Shown piece after piece: positions 9,159-17,767 of a stretch of DNA of 64,000 nt. The stretch comes from an uncultured Bacteroides sp. (lineage in GTDB: Bacteria > Bacteroidota > Bacteroidia > Bacteroidales > Bacteroidaceae), in assembly GCF_963675905.1 (NCBI RefSeq), contig NZ_OY780936.1, forward strand, positions 1,054,001 through 1,118,000. The letters run 5' to 3'. A program made the position numbers and the translations under genes. The notes beneath the pieces are model-generated. The model did not search any database. It was not told the origin of the DNA and saw only the letters and a program-made list of their open reading frames with translations. Within the stretch, counting starts at the first letter, position 1. Each line of letters opens with the position of its first letter.

Positions 9159-9659
9159 ATGGAAAGAATAGAACCAAACAAACTTACAGAAAACTTTTTT
9201 GAAAATATAAGTAACGAATGGATGCTTATTACTGCAGGTGATAAGGAGAAATTTAATACCATGACTGCCAGTTGGGGTGGGATAGGCTTTCTTTGGAACA
9301 AACCTGTTGCGTTCATCTTTGTTCGTCCGGAGAGATACACATTTGAATTTCTTGAAAAAGGAGATTACTTCACTGTTTCTTTCTTAGGTATGGAGAATAA
9401 GGATATTCATAAAATCTGTGGTAAACAGTCTGGCCGCGATATTGATAAAGTGAAAGAAACCGGATTAGTTCCTCATTTCACAGAAATGGGTAATGTATGT
9501 TTCGAACAATCACGAATCACTTTAGAATGCAAGAAGCTGTACTCAGACCAAATCAAGAAAGAAGGATTTGCCGATCCTGAATATATTGACAGATGGTACA
9601 ATACTCATGGCAACTTCCACCAGATGTATGTTGCTGAGATTGTGAATGCCTGGGTCTAA
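9159..9659 (+). CDS. Flavin reductase-like (FMN-binding split barrel) protein
   Basis: A 166-aa protein with the split-barrel flavin-binding pattern: NTMTASWGGIGFLWNKPVAF near the N-terminus, then VRPERYT and a FTVSFLG strand. Proteins of this family bind FMN and pass electrons from NAD(P)H to substrates or to partner oxygenases. No oxygenase is adjacent. It may share a transcript with the IMPACT gene and ends before a bidirectional terminator. The specific substrate cannot be told from sequence. Confidence 0.85.
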   Translation: MERIEPNKLTENFFENISNEWMLITAGDKEKFNTMTASWGGIGFLWNKPVAFIFVRPERYTFEFLEKGDYFTVSFLGMENKDIHKICGKQSGRDIDKVKETGLVPHFTEMGNVCFEQSRITLECKKLYSDQIKKEGFADPEYIDRWYNTHGNFHQMYVAEIVNAWV

Positions 9660-9678
9660 ATATTGGTAATACCTGAGG

Positions 9679-9725
9679 ATATAGTTATCTGTCTGTTATA
9701 CTTCACAGATAACTATATTCTTTTT
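9679..9725. terminator. Bidirectional terminator, flavin reductase / lacI-type gene
   Basis: ATATAGTTATCTGT (9679-9692) pairs perfectly with ACAGATAACTATAT (9705-9718) and is followed by TCTTTTTAT. It overlaps the stop codon of the converging regulator gene. Confidence 0.8.
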
Positions 9726-10741
9726 ATAGAAGAATCTCTTATTTGCAACTGCGTAGGAATTACAACCTGCTTTATTTCCTCTCCATTTTTTAATTTGTTA
9801 AGCAATAAGTTACACGCAGCTTCCCCCATTTTATACGTTTGGTGCGTAACGGCTGTAAGGTTTGGCTCTACATAGCAGGCGTGCATTTCGTCAGTGTATC
9901 CCACTAATGCAACATCTTCCGGTATTCTAAGTCCCCGTTGCTTTATCTCTTTCATGGCAGCAAACGCAAGCGTGTCGTTCATGGCTACAATGGCATCGGG
10001 TGGATTAGGGAGAGAGAGTAGCTTCTTTGTAGCTTCCCTTCCTTCATCGTAAGTCATCTTTTCGCATACAACCAGCTCTCTTTCAATAGATATTCCTTTT
10101 TCCCTTAGTGCTTCCAGATAACCATGCTTTCGTTGTTTCACAATATCCAGATGATTAGAACCTCCAATGAATCCAATGCGTCTGGAACCGTTATTCAGTA
10201 AATGCAGGGTGACTTGCCGGGCGGATTCGCTGTTGTCGGCAACAACGGACGAGAACATGTCCGTGAGACACACTCTGTCGAAAAGGATAATTGGAATATT
10301 GGCATTTGCCAAGTCTTCAAAATGACTGAAGTTCTTTGTCTCCTGTGACAGACAGGCTATTATTCCCTCAACCCTGATATTAATTAGATGATCTACACAT
10401 TGTTTTTCACGCTCGTATTGCTCATACGAGGAAGTAATAATGGCAAAATAACCGTTCTGAGTAGCCACATCTTCTATTCCGCTGATTATAGAGGAGTAGA
10501 AATGAGTTACTATATCGGGCACAATAATGCCTATAATTCGTGGAGTATCTTTCAATAAACTAATGGCAAACGGGTTTGGTCGATAGTTCATCTCTTTGGC
10601 TAAAGCCTTTACACGGTCAATCATCTCCTGACTAATTTCAGAACTGCCTTTCAGTGCTCTCGATACCGTAGATATTGAAACACCCAGCTCTTCTGCTAAT
10701 TGCTTGAGTGATACGTGCTTCTTCTTGTTTGTTGAACTCAT
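9713..10741 (-). CDS. LacI-family transcriptional regulator of the adjacent sugar operon
   Basis: A 342-aa regulator with an N-terminal helix-turn-helix (LAEELGVSISTVSRALKG, about residues 15-32) and a periplasmic-binding-protein-like sensor domain. It is divergent from the aldo/keto reductase operon. A perfect 16-bp palindrome, ACGCAAAGCTTTGCGT, of the form bound by LacI proteins lies between them. It most likely represses the operon until its sugar or a derivative binds. The inducer is unknown; the neighbours suggest a 6-deoxyhexose or L-galactose-type sugar (inference). Confidence 0.92.
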   Translation of the reverse strand: MSSTNKKKHVSLKQLAEELGVSISTVSRALKGSSEISQEMIDRVKALAKEMNYRPNPFAISLLKDTPRIIGIIVPDIVTHFYSSIISGIEDVATQNGYFAIITSSYEQYEREKQCVDHLINIRVEGIIACLSQETKNFSHFEDLANANIPIILFDRVCLTDMFSSVVADNSESARQVTLHLLNNGSRRIGFIGGSNHLDIVKQRKHGYLEALREKGISIERELVVCEKMTYDEGREATKKLLSLPNPPDAIVAMNDTLAFAAMKEIKQRGLRIPEDVALVGYTDEMHACYVEPNLTAVTHQTYKMGEAACNLLLNKLKNGEEIKQVVIPTQLQIRDSSIKRI

Positions 10742-10805
10742 TACCGTGCTTATATTTGAATACCATTAATTAAATCAGGGCTCAAATTTACTAAATATTA
10801 GCTTT

Positions 10806-10821
10806 ACGCAAAGCTTTGCGT
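10806..10821. promoter_or_regulatory. Probable LacI-type operator
   Basis: ACGCAAAGCTTTGCGT is a perfect palindrome with the central CG-rich/AAGCTT layout of LacI-family sites. A weaker second site, AACAAAGCTTGTAC, overlaps the -33 box of the operon promoter at about 10833-10846. Confidence 0.7.
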
Positions 10822-10839
10822 TGCTTTTTAATAACAAAG

Positions 10840-10872
10840 CTTGTACACATCATCAATAAACATCTATTTTTG
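10840..10872 (+). promoter_or_regulatory. Promoter of the sugar-oxidation operon
   Basis: CTTG (10840-10843), 21 bp, TATTTTTG (10865-10872) matches the Bacteroidetes pattern, 29 bp before the first start codon. The partial operator over the -33 box would let the regulator block it. Confidence 0.6.
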
Positions 10873-10901
10873 ATTCAAAATAAACTTTATAAATTAAAAC
10901 C

Positions 10902-11834
10902 ATGGATTACAAGGAAATAGGAAAGACCGGAATGAAAGTTTCCAGTCTTAGTTTTGGAGCTTCTTCTTTAGGTGGAGTATTTCACGATATTCGTGAGGCT
11001 GAAGGTATTAAAGCTGTATTTACAGCTGTAGAAAACGGGCTGAACTTTATTGATGTATCTCCTTATTACGGTCACTATAAAGCAGAAACTGTTTTAGGAA
11101 AAGCATTAAAAGATATGAACCGTGCCGACTACTATCTTTCTACAAAGGTGGGCCGTTATGGTGAGAATGGAGTTAACACATGGGATTATTCCGGAAAGAA
11201 AGCAACCGAAAGCGTTTACGAAAGTCTGGAACGTCTTCACATTGATTATATTGATTTGATCAACGTTCACGATATTGAATTCTCTGATATGAATCAGGTG
11301 ATTAACGAAACACTTCCTGCTTTAGTAGAATTACGCGAAAAAGGTTTAGTGAAGCATGTAGGTATCACCGACCTTCAGCTTGAAAACCTGAAATGGGTGA
11401 TCGACCGTGTACCTGAAGGAACAGTAGAAAGTGTCCTAAACTTCTGCCACTATTGCCTTAACGATGATAAACTGGCTGATTTCCTTGATTACTTTGAATC
11501 AAAGAATGTAGGTGTTATCAATGCATCTCCACTTTCAATGGGATTACTTTCTCAACGCGGCGTACCATCTTGGCATCCGGCTCCTGCATCATTAGTTGAG
11601 GCTTGTGCTAAGGCTGCTCAACACTGTACTTCAAAGAACTATCCAATTGAAAAGTTAGCTATACAATATTCTGTAAGCAATCCTCGTATTGCAAGTACTT
11701 TGTTCAGTTCTGCTAATCCTGACAATGTTCTTAAGAATATAGAATTTGTAAATGAACCTATCGACTGGAAATTGGTAGAAGAAGTTCAGGATATTATTGG
11801 CGATCAGAAACGTGTAAGCTGGTCTAATTCTTAA
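10902..11834 (+). CDS. Aldo/keto reductase, probable L-fucose/L-galactose dehydrogenase
   Basis: A 310-aa NAD(P)-dependent (beta/alpha)8 oxidoreductase. The catalytic tetrad is visible as D51, Y56, K82 and H123. The stretches SFGASSLGGVF, DVSPYYGHY and HDIEF closely resemble plant L-galactose dehydrogenase and bacterial L-fucose (D-threo-aldose) dehydrogenases, as I remember them. It would oxidise the sugar at C1 to a lactone. It is first in an operon with an amidohydrolase (possible lactonase), a FucP-like symporter and a zinc dehydrogenase, under the divergent LacI regulator. The exact sugar is inferred. Confidence 0.85.
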   Translation: MDYKEIGKTGMKVSSLSFGASSLGGVFHDIREAEGIKAVFTAVENGLNFIDVSPYYGHYKAETVLGKALKDMNRADYYLSTKVGRYGENGVNTWDYSGKKATESVYESLERLHIDYIDLINVHDIEFSDMNQVINETLPALVELREKGLVKHVGITDLQLENLKWVIDRVPEGTVESVLNFCHYCLNDDKLADFLDYFESKNVGVINASPLSMGLLSQRGVPSWHPAPASLVEACAKAAQHCTSKNYPIEKLAIQYSVSNPRIASTLFSSANPDNVLKNIEFVNEPIDWKLVEEVQDIIGDQKRVSWSNS

Positions 11835-11848
11835 GTCTTTAAAGTATT

Positions 11849-12784
11849 ATGGACTTTAATATAGATTTTAAAATAATAGATGCTCACAGTCATCTTTGGC
11901 TGAAACAGGATACTGTGGTCAACGGATTGCCCATCTATACCATGGAAAACGGACGTTCATTCTTTATGGATGAAGTCCGTCAGATGGTTCCTCCGTTTAT
12001 GATAGACGGTAAAAACAGTGCCGAGGTATTCCTTTCCAATATGGATTACGCTCAGGTGTCGGCTGCTGTCGTAACGCAGGAGTATATCGATGGTATACAA
12101 AACGATTACCTGCTGGAGGTAATGCAAAAGTACCCATACAGATTCTTTGTTTGCGGTATGTGCGAGTTCCGTCGCCCGGGATATTTAGCTCAGGCAAAAG
12201 AACTGATCGCTGCAGGTTTCAAGGCGATAAAGATTCCGGCACAAAGACTACTTCTGAAAGAGGGTAGAGTGTACTTGAACTGTGAAGAGATGATGCAGAT
12301 GTTCCACTATATGGAAGACAATGGCGTGATGTTATCAATTGATTTGGCCGACGGTGCAATACAAACCGGAGAGCTGGAAGAGGTGATAAAGGAATGCCCT
12401 AATCTGAAAATAGCTATCGGTCACTTTGCAATGGTTACCATGCCCGATTGGTTGGAGCAGATTAAACTTGCCCGATATCCGAACGTAATGATTGAATCGG
12501 GTGGTATAACCTGGCTTTTCAATGATGAGTTCTATCCTTTCAATGGAGCAGTAAAGGCTATTAAGGAAGCAGCCGATCTTGTAGGAATGGAAAAATTAAT
12601 GTGGGGATCGGATTATCCACGCACCATTACAGCCATCACTTATAAGATGTCTTACGACTTTGTTCTGAAATCCAACGAACTCTCTGCTCACGAAAAGGCT
12701 CTTTTCCTTGGAAAGAATGCCGAGAAGTTTTATGGATTCAAGGAACTGATTGATTTGCCTTACATTAAAAATATGTCTGAATAG
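11849..12784 (+). CDS. Amidohydrolase family protein, possible sugar lactonase
   Basis: A 311-aa TIM-barrel metal-dependent hydrolase. The metal-binding HxH is H13/H15 in IDAHSHLW, and a later WGSDYPR carries the conserved aspartate. This COG2159/COG3618-type group includes L-fuconolactonases. Its place right after the dehydrogenase (14-bp gap) suggests it opens the lactone that enzyme makes. Decarboxylase or other amidohydrolase activities cannot be excluded from sequence alone. No signal peptide is seen, so it acts in the cytosol. Confidence 0.8.
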   Translation: MDFNIDFKIIDAHSHLWLKQDTVVNGLPIYTMENGRSFFMDEVRQMVPPFMIDGKNSAEVFLSNMDYAQVSAAVVTQEYIDGIQNDYLLEVMQKYPYRFFVCGMCEFRRPGYLAQAKELIAAGFKAIKIPAQRLLLKEGRVYLNCEEMMQMFHYMEDNGVMLSIDLADGAIQTGELEEVIKECPNLKIAIGHFAMVTMPDWLEQIKLARYPNVMIESGGITWLFNDEFYPFNGAVKAIKEAADLVGMEKLMWGSDYPRTITAITYKMSYDFVLKSNELSAHEKALFLGKNAEKFYGFKELIDLPYIKNMSE

Positions 12785-12805
12785 AAAAACACAATTAAGT
12801 AAAAT

Positions 12806-14068
12806 ATGAAATTAGATAAAAAAAATAGTGCGCTGCCTTTAGCCCTTATCTTTAGTTTATTCTTTCTTTGGGCTATCAGTAGTAATCTTTTGCCAACCAT
12901 GATCAGGCAGTTGATGAAAACTTGCGAATTGAGTACGTTCCATGCTTCATTTACAGAAACAGCTTACTGGCTTGCTTACTTCATCTTCCCTATACCTATT
13001 GCCATGTATATGAAAAGGTATAGCTATAAGTCGGGTATCATTCTTGGATTGTTGCTGGCTTCATTCGGAGGATTGCTTTTTTTTCCTGCTGCTATAATCA
13101 AGGAATACTGGGCATACCTTACCATTTTCTTTATTATCGCCACTGGTATGTGTTTTCTTGAAACAGCTGCCAATCCTTACGTTACAGCGTTGGGAAATCC
13201 GGCTACAGCTTCAAGACGATTGAACCTGGCTCAGTCATTCAACGGATTGGGTGCTTTTATCTCTGCCATGTTTCTTAGTAAACTGGTGCTGAGTGGAAAT
13301 CACTACACCCGCGAATCTCTTCCTACTGATTATGTAGGCGGATGGGAAGGTTATATTCAGACAGAGACTGATGCAATGAAGCTGCCTTATCTTATTCTGG
13401 CTGCTGCACTGATTATTATTGCTGTTGTTTTCGTATTCTCTCACTTACCTAAAATTAAAGAAGGAAACAGTGTGGAAGGCGAAACAAAAACCGGCAAACT
13501 GATAGATTTTGGCGTTTTAAAGCGTTCGCATCTTCGTTGGGGAGTTATTGCTCAGTTCTTCTATAACGGCGGACAAACAGCTATCAATAGTTTGTTCCTT
13601 GTGTATTGCTGTACATACGCCGGAATACCGGAAGGACAAGCTACAACATTCTTCGGATTGTACATGTTGTGTTTCCTTAGCGGTAGATGGATTGGTACAT
13701 TGCTGATGGCAAGATTCCGTCCGCAAAACATGCTTACCGTATATGCTCTTGTAAATGTATGCCTGTGTGTAGTGGTTATGTGCTACGGAGGAATGATTGG
13801 TCTTTACGCAATGTTGGCCATATCTTTCTTTATGTCAATTATTTACCCAACACAATTTTCATTGGCACTTAAAGATTTGGGCTCAAACACAAAGAGTGGT
13901 TCAGCCTTCCTGGTAATGGCCATTGTTGGTAATGCTTGTTTGCCACAGTTTACGGCATACGTTATGCAGCTTAACGCAAACATATACTATGTTGCGTATG
14001 TTATTCCGTTAGTATGCTTCCTTTTCTGTTCTTATTACGGCTGGAAAGGATATAAAGTTATTGATTAA
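12806..14068 (+). CDS. FucP-like sugar:proton symporter (MFS)
   Basis: A 420-aa inner-membrane protein with about 12 hydrophobic helices. Sequence features fit the FucP branch of the major facilitator superfamily: LFFLWAISSNLLPTM in helix 1, and CFLETAANPYVTALG with NLAQSFNGLG in the middle, the stretch shared by L-fucose permeases. It would bring the operon's sugar into the cell with a proton. Substrate specificity is inferred; relatives also move glucose, galactose or sialic-acid breakdown products. Confidence 0.88.
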   Translation: MKLDKKNSALPLALIFSLFFLWAISSNLLPTMIRQLMKTCELSTFHASFTETAYWLAYFIFPIPIAMYMKRYSYKSGIILGLLLASFGGLLFFPAAIIKEYWAYLTIFFIIATGMCFLETAANPYVTALGNPATASRRLNLAQSFNGLGAFISAMFLSKLVLSGNHYTRESLPTDYVGGWEGYIQTETDAMKLPYLILAAALIIIAVVFVFSHLPKIKEGNSVEGETKTGKLIDFGVLKRSHLRWGVIAQFFYNGGQTAINSLFLVYCCTYAGIPEGQATTFFGLYMLCFLSGRWIGTLLMARFRPQNMLTVYALVNVCLCVVVMCYGGMIGLYAMLAISFFMSIIYPTQFSLALKDLGSNTKSGSAFLVMAIVGNACLPQFTAYVMQLNANIYYVAYVIPLVCFLFCSYYGWKGYKVID

Positions 14069-14097
14069 ATAAGAGTTTTTTTAAATTAAAATAGATT

Positions 14098-15114
14098 ATG
14101 AAAGCGATTCAGATTACAGCCCCCGGAGAACTAAAGGTGGTGGAAGTGAACAAACCAGTCATGAAAGATGACGAGATCTTGATTAAAATTAAGTACGTAG
14201 GTTTCTGCGGTTCCGACTTAAATACTTTTTTAGGTAAGAACCCTATGGTTAAACTTCCTATTATCCCTGGTCATGAAGTGGGTGCGGTAATAGAAAACAT
14301 AGGTAAGGATGTTCCGGCCGGATTCGAAGTTGGAATGAGTGTAACTGTAAATCCTTACACAAACTGCGGCAAGTGTGCTTCTTGCCGTAACGGAAGAGTA
14401 AACGCCTGCGAACACAACGAAACATTTGGTGTGCAGCGTAATGGTGCAATGGGAGAGTATCTTGCCCTTCCATGGTCCAAAGTAATTCCTGCTGCAGATA
14501 CTACTCCAAGAGACTGTGCGCTTATTGAACCAATGAGCGTAGGTTTCCACGCAGTGTCTCGTGCTCAGGTAACTGACATTGATGTTGTAATGGTTATTGG
14601 CTGTGGAATGATTGGCATGGGTGCTATCGTGAGAGCTTCATTACGTGGAGCAACAGTTATTGCTGTTGACCTTGACGATGAAAAGCTTGCTTTGGCAAAA
14701 CAAGTAGGTGCGGCTTACGGTATCAACTCAGGAACAGAAAACCTTCACGAACGTCTTCTTGAACTTACTGGTGGTCTTGGACCGGATGTAGTGATTGAAG
14801 CTGTAGGTAGTCCTTTTACTTACAGATGTGCTGTTGATGAAGTGGCATTTACAGGCCGTGTGGTTTGTATTGGTTACGCTAAGAGTGAAGTTTCTTTTCA
14901 GACAAAATACTTTGTTCAGAAGGAACTTGATATCCGTGGCTCACGTAACGCTATGCCAGCCGACTTCCGTGCTGTGGCAAAATACCTGCAACAAGGAACT
15001 TGTCCTAAGGACGAATTGATTTCTAAGATTGTTACTCCTGAAAATGCACTTAGTGCAATGGAAGAATGGGCTGCAAACCCTGGAAAGGTATTCAGAATTC
15101 TTGTGGAATTTTAA
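14098..15114 (+). CDS. Zinc-dependent alcohol/polyol dehydrogenase
   Basis: A 338-aa medium-chain dehydrogenase. Catalytic zinc ligands are C37 and H59/E60. The structural zinc cysteines are C90, C93, C96 and C104. The Rossmann glycines are in the GCGMIGMGA stretch. It closes the four-gene operon and probably oxidises a hydroxyl of a later intermediate, as the 2-keto-3-deoxy-fuconate dehydrogenases of non-phosphorylating fucose breakdown do. No sugar-acid dehydratase or aldolase is present here, so the pathway must be completed elsewhere. A terminator follows. Confidence 0.88.
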   Translation: MKAIQITAPGELKVVEVNKPVMKDDEILIKIKYVGFCGSDLNTFLGKNPMVKLPIIPGHEVGAVIENIGKDVPAGFEVGMSVTVNPYTNCGKCASCRNGRVNACEHNETFGVQRNGAMGEYLALPWSKVIPAADTTPRDCALIEPMSVGFHAVSRAQVTDIDVVMVIGCGMIGMGAIVRASLRGATVIAVDLDDEKLALAKQVGAAYGINSGTENLHERLLELTGGLGPDVVIEAVGSPFTYRCAVDEVAFTGRVVCIGYAKSEVSFQTKYFVQKELDIRGSRNAMPADFRAVAKYLQQGTCPKDELISKIVTPENALSAMEEWAANPGKVFRILVEF

Positions 15115-15126
15115 ATATTAAACTTC

Positions 15127-15168
15127 AAAAAGAGCCATCAGGAAGTTTTTCCTCGATGGCTCTTTTTT
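15127..15168 (+). terminator. Terminator of the sugar operon
   Basis: AAAAAGAGCCATC pairs with GATGGCTCTTTTTT across a 15-nt loop, with a strong T-run. Confidence 0.85.
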
Positions 15169-15169
15169 A

Positions 15170-15290
15170 TTACCATTTCTCGTAATGTACAATCTCTTTC
15201 AGTTGTTTTCTGGGCCTGTAATAAGGTGCTTCATCCGGATAACCTACTGTGAGTACGCAAACTATCTTTCTATTATTGATTATTACAATA
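15170..15290 (-). pseudogene. 3' remnant of a nitroreductase-family gene
   Basis: On the minus strand a frame ending at 15170 reads VLTVGYPDEAPYYRPRKQ followed by LKEIVHYEKW and a stop. This is the characteristic C-terminus of Bacteroidetes nitroreductases. Only about 35-40 residues survive; upstream sequence toward uvrB has no matching coding region. It is a decayed fragment with no start. Confidence 0.7.
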
Positions 15291-15342
15291 TATACATTTA
15301 GTATTGCAGCACTATCTTTTTAAGATACAAAGCTACTTGTAC

Positions 15343-17373
15343 TTAATCCGGAAACTTTTCCTTCAGCAAATCTTCCAGCTTGATAAGTTCATCTCTGTAC
15401 TGAGCAGCTTCAAGGAACTCGAGCTTCTTGGCAGCCTCGCGCATTTGCTTTTTAATCTTCTCGATATTCTTTTCCAGCTGAGGCCTATTCATGTACTGAA
15501 CAATAGGATCGGCAGCAATATTGGTGCCGGTTGGTTCCACGTAAGCTTTCGGAACTTTGGTGAATTCCTTCTCTCCTCCGCTACCAAATACAGACATTTT
15601 TAGTGCTTTCTTAATCTGTTGTGGAACAATTCCATTCGCTTCGTTGTAAGCCAGCTGCTTTTCACGGCGACGGTTTGTCTCGTCTATTGTTTTCCGCATA
15701 CTGTCCGTAATCTTATCGGCATACATAATTACCCGTCCATTCACATTACGGGCTGCACGACCAGCTGTCTGGGTAAGAGATCGGTGGGAGCGGAGGAAGC
15801 CTTCTTTATCGGCATCAAGAATAGCTACTAGCGAAACCTCAGGAAGGTCGAGTCCTTCACGCAAAAGGTTCACACCGATAAGCACATCGTAAACACCCAT
15901 ACGGAGATCTTCCATAATCTTCACACGGTCCATAGTATCTACATCACTGTGAATATAGTTACATTTCACACCATTACCTAATAGAAAGTCCGTAAGTTCT
16001 TCTGCCATTCGTTTGGTGAGGGTGGTAACAAGAACACGCTCTTCCCGCTCAATGCGCAGCTGAATCTCTTCCATCAGGTCGTCAATCTGATTCATACTTG
16101 GACGGACATCAATAATAGGATCAAGCAGTCCGGTAGGTCTGATAACCTGCTCAACCACGATTCCTTCGCTCTTAACCAGCTCATAATCGGCCGGAGTAGC
16201 ACTGACGTATATCACTTGTTTAGCCAGAGTTTCAAACTCTTCGAACTTCAGCGGACGGTTATCCATAGCTGCAGGAAGACGGAACCCATATTCCACCAGA
16301 TTTATTTTGCGGGCACGGTCGCCTCCATACATAGCTCTGATTTGAGGTACGCTCACATGACTTTCGTCTATTACGATAAGGAATTCATCAGGAAAGAAAT
16401 CAAGCAGACAGTAAGGACGAGTACCCGGCTCTCTGCCGTCAAAATAACGTGAGTAATTCTCAATACCCGAACAATGTCCCAGTTCACGCATCATCTCCAT
16501 ATCGTAAGTTACACGCTCGTAAATACGCTTGGCTTCATAAGGCTTACCTTCCTTTTCAAAGTATGCCACCTGTTTGGTAAGGTCATCCTCAATCTGGTGA
16601 ATAGCATTCAGCGTGCTCTCTTTGGTTGTCATAAAGAGATTGGCCGGATATATCTTATAATTCTCGAAAGAAGTAATTCTTACGCCGGACAGCGGATCAA
16701 TCTCATCTATGGAGTCAATCTCATCTCCCCAGAACGATATTCTCAATATACATTCCGAGTATGCAAGGAAAACATCTATAGTGTCACCTTTTACCCTAAA
16801 ATTACCACGATTCAAATCCACATCGTTACGCGAATAGAGACTATCCACCAACTTGCGGAGAATAACATTCATACTGTAAGTACGTCCGCGCTCTATCTCG
16901 ATTACATTTTCATAGAAATCGGCAGGATTTCCCATACCGTAAATACAGGAAACTGAAGAGACAACCACTACATCTTTACGGCCGGAAAGGAGGGCAGAAG
17001 TGGCGGCAAGTCGTAACTTGTCAATCTCATCATTTATAGCTAAATCCTTTTCTATATATGTGTCACTGCTGGGCAGATAAGCTTCCGGCTGGTAATAATC
17101 GTAGTAAGAAACGTAGTACTCAACGGCATTATGAGGGAAAAAACTCTTGAATTCACCGTAAAGCTGAGCCGCCAACGTTTTGTTATGACTCAAAATTAAG
17201 GTCGGCTTATTTATGTTCTTAATTACATTGGCAATTGTAAACGTTTTACCCGATCCCGTTACTCCAAGAAGAGTCTGAGCCGGAAGTCCGCTGTTGAGGC
17301 CTTCCGTGAGCTGAGCAATAGCTTCCGGTTGGTCACCCGTAGGCTGATAGTCTGATGTTAGTTCAAAGTCCAT
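15343..17373 (-). CDS. uvrB: Excinuclease ABC subunit B
   Basis: The damage-verifying helicase of nucleotide excision repair; it is loaded by UvrA (also in this window) and nicks DNA together with UvrC. 676 aa, normal length. Walker A is GVTGSGKT (37-44). The beta-hairpin region YYVSYYDYYQPEAYLP and helicase motifs through QTAGRAARN are present. The C-terminal UVR domain for UvrC contact spans about 635-670. It is transcribed alone on the minus strand, 7.6 kb from uvrA rather than in an operon with it. Confidence 0.98.
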   Translation of the reverse strand: MDFELTSDYQPTGDQPEAIAQLTEGLNSGLPAQTLLGVTGSGKTFTIANVIKNINKPTLILSHNKTLAAQLYGEFKSFFPHNAVEYYVSYYDYYQPEAYLPSSDTYIEKDLAINDEIDKLRLAATSALLSGRKDVVVVSSVSCIYGMGNPADFYENVIEIERGRTYSMNVILRKLVDSLYSRNDVDLNRGNFRVKGDTIDVFLAYSECILRISFWGDEIDSIDEIDPLSGVRITSFENYKIYPANLFMTTKESTLNAIHQIEDDLTKQVAYFEKEGKPYEAKRIYERVTYDMEMMRELGHCSGIENYSRYFDGREPGTRPYCLLDFFPDEFLIVIDESHVSVPQIRAMYGGDRARKINLVEYGFRLPAAMDNRPLKFEEFETLAKQVIYVSATPADYELVKSEGIVVEQVIRPTGLLDPIIDVRPSMNQIDDLMEEIQLRIEREERVLVTTLTKRMAEELTDFLLGNGVKCNYIHSDVDTMDRVKIMEDLRMGVYDVLIGVNLLREGLDLPEVSLVAILDADKEGFLRSHRSLTQTAGRAARNVNGRVIMYADKITDSMRKTIDETNRRREKQLAYNEANGIVPQQIKKALKMSVFGSGGEKEFTKVPKAYVEPTGTNIAADPIVQYMNRPQLEKNIEKIKKQMREAAKKLEFLEAAQYRDELIKLEDLLKEKFPD

Positions 17374-17767
17374 CGTATATTCTTCAATTAAAGACCGTAA
17401 AGTTACACAATTTGGTAAAGAAACATATGCATAAGGGCGTAATTTTAAAAATCAAAACCGGATATTGAAAAAACTCTTCCAATGGTTATTATTTCCTTGT
17501 ACAAAACAATTAATTCTTTTGTACAGAAGAATGATTTGTTTTGTACAAAAGAAAACAATCTTTTGTACAAGATATTTTTGATATCCCTTTTTGTTTCTAA
17601 AAAACAGCGTGAATCTTTGAAAAATGACTGATCGATAGAATCTCCAAATTCATCGGTTTTGCTTAATAATCTAACTGTAAATAATAGTTTTTCCAATTTA
17701 TTTTGTTACTTTGCGACAGATTATCACAAAAAGAGGTATAAAACTATAAAAAGCATAGCTAAGAAAG
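17374..17767. other. Intergenic region between divergent uvrB and paaK
   Basis: No gene seen in 394 bp. It holds the four-unit 22-bp tandem repeat at 17495-17580 and an AT-rich stretch leading into paaK. Confidence 0.7.
17495..17580. repeat. 22-bp tandem repeat, four units (TTTTGTACA family)
   Basis: TTGTACA-centred units begin at 17495, 17517, 17539 and 17561, each exactly 22 bp from the next. The core TTTTGTACAAAA is palindromic. Spacing of about two DNA turns would place every core on the same face. Two more units in the same spacing are at 4262-4300. Confidence 0.75.

Noticed and set aside
17445-17696. Minus-strand 83-aa frame before uvrB.
   Set aside because: It is translated from the 22-bp tandem repeats (FVQNKSFFCTKELIVLYKE) and has no gene features.
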